From Streptomyces galbus (GTDB lineage Bacteria > Actinomycetota > Actinomycetes > Streptomycetales > Streptomycetaceae), in the NCBI RefSeq assembly GCF_005280195.1, contig NZ_SZPR01000001.1:80314-144313 (forward strand): a DNA stretch of 64,000 nt, written 5' to 3'. The translations under genes and the position numbers were made by a program. Shown in pieces: positions 60,208-64,000 of this stretch. Below the pieces are notes generated by a model. That model was given only the letters and a program-made list of their open reading frames with translations, did not search any database and was not told the DNA's origin. Each line of letters opens with the position of its first letter. The stretch's first letter is position 1.

Positions 60208-61014
60208 GTGCCGGAGGGGCACACCATTCACCGGCTGGCCGAGGACTACGCCGCCCACCTCACGGGCGACGTCACCGCGACCAGCCCGCAGGGCAAGTTC
60301 TCCGACGCCGCCGCCCTGATCACCGGAACCCCCCTCGTCACCACCGAGGCCCACGGCAAGCACCTCTTCCTGGGCTTCACCCCCGACACCTGGGTCCACA
60401 TCCACCTCGGCCTCTTCGGCAAGGTCACCCTCGGCCCCGCCCCCGCGCCCCCGCCCACCGACACCATCCGGCTGCGCCTGACCACGGACACCGGCTTCGC
60501 CGACCTGCGCGGCCCCACCACCTGCGCCCTCGTCACCGACGACGAGAAGCGGGCGGTCCACGCGCGCCTCGGCCCCGACCCGCTGCGCCCGGACGCCGAC
60601 CCCGCCCTGGCGTACGCCCGCATACGCCGCAGCCGCACCACCGTCGCCGCCCTGCTCATGGACCAGAAGGTCATCGCCGGCGTCGGCAACGTCTACCGCG
60701 CTGAGGTCCTCTTCCGCCACCGCATCGACCCCTACCGCCCGGGCCGCGACATCACCCCCGCCGAATGGGACGCGCTGTGGACCGACCTGGTCGCCCTGAT
60801 GCGCGAGGGCGTCCGCACCAACCGCATCGACACCGTCCGCCCCGAGCACACCCCCGAGGCCATGGGCCGCCCGCCCCGCGTGGACGACCACGGCGGCGAG
60901 GTCTACGTCTACCGCCGCGCGGACCGGCCGTGCCACCTGTGCGGCACCCCCGTCCGCACGGCCGACCTCGCCGCGCGCAACCTCTTCTGGTGCCCCACCT
61001 GCCAGACATTCTGA
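60208..61014 (+). CDS. nei: Fpg/Nei-family DNA glycosylase (Nei2-like)
   Basis: The 268-residue repair enzyme removes oxidised bases and cuts the DNA strand. It starts PEGHTIHRLA with the catalytic Pro1/Glu2 after Met removal, and has the helix-two-turn-helix region DQKVIAGVGNVYRAEVLFRHRI (about 151-172) and a C-terminal zinc finger CHLCGTP...FWCPTCQTF. The VxEGHTIHR start is typical of actinobacterial Nei2 in preference to MutM. GTG 60208 follows rpiB by 60 nt in the same direction, so it may share its transcript. Confidence 0.92.
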   Translation: MPEGHTIHRLAEDYAAHLTGDVTATSPQGKFSDAAALITGTPLVTTEAHGKHLFLGFTPDTWVHIHLGLFGKVTLGPAPAPPPTDTIRLRLTTDTGFADLRGPTTCALVTDDEKRAVHARLGPDPLRPDADPALAYARIRRSRTTVAALLMDQKVIAGVGNVYRAEVLFRHRIDPYRPGRDITPAEWDALWTDLVALMREGVRTNRIDTVRPEHTPEAMGRPPRVDDHGGEVYVYRRADRPCHLCGTPVRTADLAARNLFWCPTCQTF

Positions 61015-61096
61015 CCCGGACCCACTCCGGACCGGGGAGAACCCTGTCAGGACGCGCGCGGCGTCAGCACCCGCGCGGTGCCGGAATCCGGGGGCA

Positions 61097-62344
61097 TCAG
61101 AACCCGTGCGGCAGCCACGGCGCCACCGCGCTGCCGAACCCCACCGAGGCTTCGGCGAGCGCCCCGCCGCGCAGCTCCCGCACCCGCCCGGCCGCCGCGA
61201 GCGACGCCAGCGACACCCCGCCGAGATAGGCCGCCCCCAGCTCCCGCACCGACAGGGCCAGATCCGCCGCGTCCGTCGTACGGTCGCAGCTCGCACCCTT
61301 GGCGTCGCCGCTGAGCCGCCAACGCCCGGCGTTCCAGGGGCAGAAGTCGTCGGCCACCTCCAGCACGACGTCCACCGGCGCCTGGTACGTCCGCGCCTGG
61401 AGCGCCGCCCCGACGTCCACCGGCCGCACGTACAGCGCGTCGCGCACCTGCAGCCCGCACCGCCGCACGTCCGACACCAGGTACTGCCAGTCCTCGTCGA
61501 CCGGCCGCCCGCGCGTCCGCAGCGACGACGTGAGGTCCAGGTCGAACAGGAACCGCCACAGCGCCGCCCGCGCCGCCGGGTCCACCCCGGCCAGGTCCTT
61601 CAGCAGCACCTGCCCCTCGGCCCCCGAAGGCGTCCACTCCGGCCGCACCCGGTACCGCGCGAACCCGACCGTCTCCCCGTCCCGCTGCGCCAGCACACAC
61701 TGCAGCGGCGACGCCCCGCCCCGCTCGCTCTCCGGGTCCAGCAGGCCCACCCGCTCCCAGCCGGGCCGCCGCGCCAGCATCCCGGGCCGCTCCGGCACCG
61801 TCCGCGCGTACACCGCCTCGCACACCGCGAGCGCGTCACCGGGCGCCGCGTACCGCAGCCGTACGTCCTCGGTGCCGGGCGGCACGGACAGCCGCACCCG
61901 CGCCGTGTCCACCTCCGCGCTCAGCGCGAACGTCGCGGCGCCGTACCCGAACCGGCCGTAGATCGCCGGCTCGGACGCCGTGAGCACGGCCAGCGGCTCG
62001 CCCCAGGACCGCACGTCCTCGAGCTGCCGGCGCATCATCGACGTCAGCACCCCGCGCCGCCGGTGCGTCGCCGCCACGCTCACCATCGTCACGCCGGCGG
62101 CCGGCACCGACGCCCCGCCCGGCACGGTCAGCCGGAACGAGAACGCCCCGGCCGTCCCCACCCACGCGTCCCCGTCCCGCACCCCGAGCGACCGGTCGCA
62201 CTCGGTCAGCGCCCGCCACGTCGCGCGCTCCTCCGGCGCCTCCGGAACCCCGCCGAACGCCCGCAGCAGCGTGTCGTACCACCCGTCCCAGTCGTCCTGC
62301 CGCAGCACCCGGAGGTCGCCCGCGAAGCCACCACGCCCGCTCAT
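61097..62344 (-). CDS. eis: Eis-family GNAT N-acetyltransferase
   Basis: The 415-residue protein matches the Eis acetyltransferases: an N-terminal GNAT domain with the CoA loop VAATHRRRGVLTSMM (about 88-102), TASEPAIYGRFGYG with the catalytic Tyr (about 123-136), a middle GNAT-like domain and a C-terminal sterol-carrier-like domain. It ends in Phe, whose carboxylate is the general base in Eis. Such enzymes acetylate aminoglycosides and other amines at several positions. ATG 62344 has GAGGAG eight bases ahead. The natural substrate is unknown. Confidence 0.9.
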   Translation of the reverse strand: MSGRGGFAGDLRVLRQDDWDGWYDTLLRAFGGVPEAPEERATWRALTECDRSLGVRDGDAWVGTAGAFSFRLTVPGGASVPAAGVTMVSVAATHRRRGVLTSMMRRQLEDVRSWGEPLAVLTASEPAIYGRFGYGAATFALSAEVDTARVRLSVPPGTEDVRLRYAAPGDALAVCEAVYARTVPERPGMLARRPGWERVGLLDPESERGGASPLQCVLAQRDGETVGFARYRVRPEWTPSGAEGQVLLKDLAGVDPAARAALWRFLFDLDLTSSLRTRGRPVDEDWQYLVSDVRRCGLQVRDALYVRPVDVGAALQARTYQAPVDVVLEVADDFCPWNAGRWRLSGDAKGASCDRTTDAADLALSVRELGAAYLGGVSLASLAAAGRVRELRGGALAEASVGFGSAVAPWLPHGF

Positions 62345-62538
62345 GTCACCGTCTCCTCGGTCGGTCCCCCGGTCACCATGGATCCATCCGTACCAGGGCC
62401 GTGCGGACCCGGGCGAGGCAATTTCCCCTTCCCCGGGGCGCGAGCGCTTTCCGTGCAGTTCACTGGAGTCCACTGTGAAGTCGGGCCCCGGACGGGGGAC
62501 AAGTGGGACCTCCCGTGCCAAGCAGCGGGTTCGATGGA

Positions 62539-62544
62539 TAGGGT
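62539..62544 (+). promoter_or_regulatory. -10 box, probable leaderless promoter of the SpoIIE-type phosphatase
   Basis: TAGGGT fits TAnnnT and ends nine bases before the ATG; no Shine-Dalgarno sequence intervenes. Confidence 0.45.
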
Positions 62545-62553
62545 CCCGAACTG

Positions 62554-63738
62554 ATGGCAGCAGGACGAGGGCGGCGCGCGGAAGCCGAGACGGTCACGGC
62601 CCGGTTGAAGCACTTGATGCACCGGGTCCGCACCGGCGTGCGCAAAAGCGCCGTCGACTACTTCCGCGGCGACGGCTCCGACTGGATCGCCCTGGCCGGC
62701 CTGCTGCTCACCGTCCCGCTCATCGCCGCCGGCACCCTCGCCGCCCCCGTCTGGTGCTCCCCGGCCGCGCTGGTCCTGCCCATCGTCGCCGGCGGCCTCC
62801 TGCTGCGCCCGGCCAGCCTGCTCGGCCTGTACGCGGCGGCGGCCACCGCGCTGATCGTGGAGTCCGTGCGGCTCGGTCCCTACACCGAGGGCGGCGCCAC
62901 CCGGGTCACCCCCGGCGTGGTCCTCGTGGTCGCGGCATGCGGTTTCTTCGGCCTGCTCATCGCCCAGTTCCGCAGCCGCGTCGGCGTGCCCTGGCGGCGC
63001 GGCGGCACCATGCTGTTCGACCTGCGCGAACGCATCCGCGTGCAGAGCAAGCTGCCGAAGCTGCCCAAGGGCTGGCACCAGGAGATGGCGCTGCGCCCGG
63101 CCGGCGGCCAGTCCTTCTCCGGCGACTTCGTGGTCGCCGCCCGCACCAACGGCGGCCGCACCCTGGAGGTCGTCCTCACCGACGTCTCCGGCAAGGGCAT
63201 GGACGCCGGCTCCCGGGCCCTGCTGCTGTCCGGCGCGTTCGGCGGCCTGCTCGGCTCCCTGCCCCCGCACGCCTTCCTGCCCGCCGCCAACGGCTACCTG
63301 CTGCGCCAGGACTGGGAGGAGGGCTTCGCCACCTCCATCCACCTCGTCCTCGACCTCGACTCCGGCGACTACGAGCTGTACTCCGCGGGCCACCCGCCGG
63401 GCCTCCAGCTCAGCGCGGGCAGCGGCCGCTGGGAGGAGAAGGCCGCCGAGGGACCACTGCTCGGGGTGTACGAGGGCGCCCAGTTCGACCCGGTCAAGGG
63501 GTCGCTGCGCGCCGGAGACGTGCTGATGCTGTTCACCGACGGCCTCGTCGAGACCGCCGAACGCGACATCGCCGAGGGCATCGACCGCCTCACCGGCGAG
63601 GCCGACCGCTACGTCGCCGGCGGCTTCCACGGCGCCGCCTGGCACCTGATCGAGGCGGTCGCCAAGGACGTCAACGACGACCGGGCCCTGCTCCTCATCT
63701 GCCGCGAGGGCCCCACGGCCACGTCCGCGCCCCGCTGA
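62554..63738 (+). CDS. membrane-bound SpoIIE-type PP2C phosphatase
   Basis: The 394-residue protein has three or four helices near the N-terminus (about 45-66, 69-85, 91-107 and 119-137) and a C-terminal SpoIIE/RsbU phosphatase domain (about 175-385). Motifs are GQSFSGDFVVAARTN, VVLTDVSGKGMDAGSRAL, FATSIHLVLDLDSGDYELYSAGHPP, LFTDGLVE and NDDRALLLICR. It probably dephosphorylates an anti-anti-sigma factor under a membrane-sensed signal. No sensor domain is added. ATG 62554 follows a TAGGGT box. Confidence 0.9.
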   Translation: MAAGRGRRAEAETVTARLKHLMHRVRTGVRKSAVDYFRGDGSDWIALAGLLLTVPLIAAGTLAAPVWCSPAALVLPIVAGGLLLRPASLLGLYAAAATALIVESVRLGPYTEGGATRVTPGVVLVVAACGFFGLLIAQFRSRVGVPWRRGGTMLFDLRERIRVQSKLPKLPKGWHQEMALRPAGGQSFSGDFVVAARTNGGRTLEVVLTDVSGKGMDAGSRALLLSGAFGGLLGSLPPHAFLPAANGYLLRQDWEEGFATSIHLVLDLDSGDYELYSAGHPPGLQLSAGSGRWEEKAAEGPLLGVYEGAQFDPVKGSLRAGDVLMLFTDGLVETAERDIAEGIDRLTGEADRYVAGGFHGAAWHLIEAVAKDVNDDRALLLICREGPTATSAPR

Positions 63739-63827
63739 CCCCGCGCGCCGAACGCCCCTTGTGTCCCGTTCCGCGCCCCCATGACACGGTCATGGAACTG
63801 TCGCATGCACGTAACTAGGGCCGGATC

Positions 63828-63847
63828 CCGATTGCTTCGGCAATCGG
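63828..63847. terminator. UUCG-loop hairpin
   Basis: CCGATTGC and GCAATCGG form an 8-bp perfect stem around a TTCG tetraloop. It lies 90 bp after the phosphatase stop and could be its terminator, though no T-run follows. Confidence 0.6.
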
Positions 63848-63915
63848 ACCCTTGCTACAGATGGGATGCGTACAGATGTGGCAGACAGACCCCAACGGGG
63901 GAGGGCGGGTTCGGT

Positions 63916-64000
63916 ATGAAGTTCGACATGGGTGCGCAGACGCTGTCGACCCTGATGCGTGATTCGCGCGGCTCCAGCGACGATCTCGGTTCGCTGATCC
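63916..64000 (+). CDS. partial gene, possibly a WXG100/ESX-type small protein
   Basis: Only the first 28 codons are in the window: MKFDMGAQTLSTLMRDSRGS and then SDDLGSLI. The start resembles streptomycete WXG100-like proteins, but the diagnostic WxG lies beyond the end. GGGAGGGCGGG upstream of ATG 63916 is a fair ribosome-binding site. Confidence 0.5.
   Translation, partial: MKFDMGAQTLSTLMRDSRGSSDDLGSLI

Overview
The window is high-GC actinobacterial chromosome, almost certainly Streptomyces. The evidence is strong G/C third-position bias, many GTG starts, gene order and content (pknG/glnH/glnX, csn cluster, sodF with a Nur box, paired pepN genes, rpiB-nei), Tat and lipoprotein signals, and TAnnnT -10 boxes lying 6-9 nt before start codons, which suggests leaderless mRNAs. 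I saw no tRNA, rRNA, CRISPR, insertion sequence, prophage or att site. It reads as core or near-core chromosome, and most genes are intact.

Layout. 1-2,709: end of an ABC-F (EttA-like) gene, a hot-dog thioesterase, an unknown protein, a group II truncated globin and a PCMT-like methyltransferase. 2,740-13,792 (minus strand): a seven-gene signalling locus in transcription order GlnX-like sensor, GlnH-like amino-acid-binding protein, coiled-coil protein, PknG-like kinase, PP2C phosphatase, VWA protein and FHA protein. The kinase, phosphatase and FHA proteins each carry two N-terminal zinc-ribbon-like Cys clusters. 13,981-16,258: a HelR/HelD-type RNA polymerase-binding ATPase with a 19-bp rifamycin-associated element upstream. 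16,364-23,226: a chitosan-oligosaccharide (csn-type) operon with ROK repressor, ABC importer, GH4 hydrolase, sugar kinase and a palindromic operator. 23,346-28,373: MscS channel, HNH nuclease, a short repeat-rich protein, MalQ and a small membrane protein.

28,527-32,607: two regulator/effector pairs, TetR with an FAD monooxygenase (promoter region filled with 14-bp-phased operator repeats) and MarR with an EamA exporter. 32,733-49,464: aminopeptidase N, DUF1203 protein, aspartate-semialdehyde dehydrogenase, ECF sigma factor with a membrane partner, secreted S8 protease, NUDIX hydrolase, Tat-exported metallophosphoesterase, a nuclease-fold protein, a second aminopeptidase N and a DsbA-like mycothiol-type oxidoreductase with CPWA instead of CPWC. 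49,594-50,279: sodF under a Nur box, with a 3' UTR suited to an s-SodF-like small RNA.

50,298-57,015 (minus strand): a sulfonate/sulfate-ester acquisition unit. A 28-residue Cys leader peptide of the actinobacterial type precedes a ROK regulator. A second 15-residue Cys-rich ORF follows, then substrate-binding protein, permease, ATPase, flavin monooxygenase and TauD-type dioxygenase, closed by a terminator. 57,319-64,000: BioY, amino-acid permease, RpiB, Nei-type glycosylase, Eis-like acetyltransferase, SpoIIE-type phosphatase and the start of a possible WXG100-like gene.

The most interesting items are the kinase-phosphatase-VWA-FHA locus attached to an amino-acid sensor, the two Cys leader ORFs around the ROK gene, and the 14-bp-phased operator arrays.
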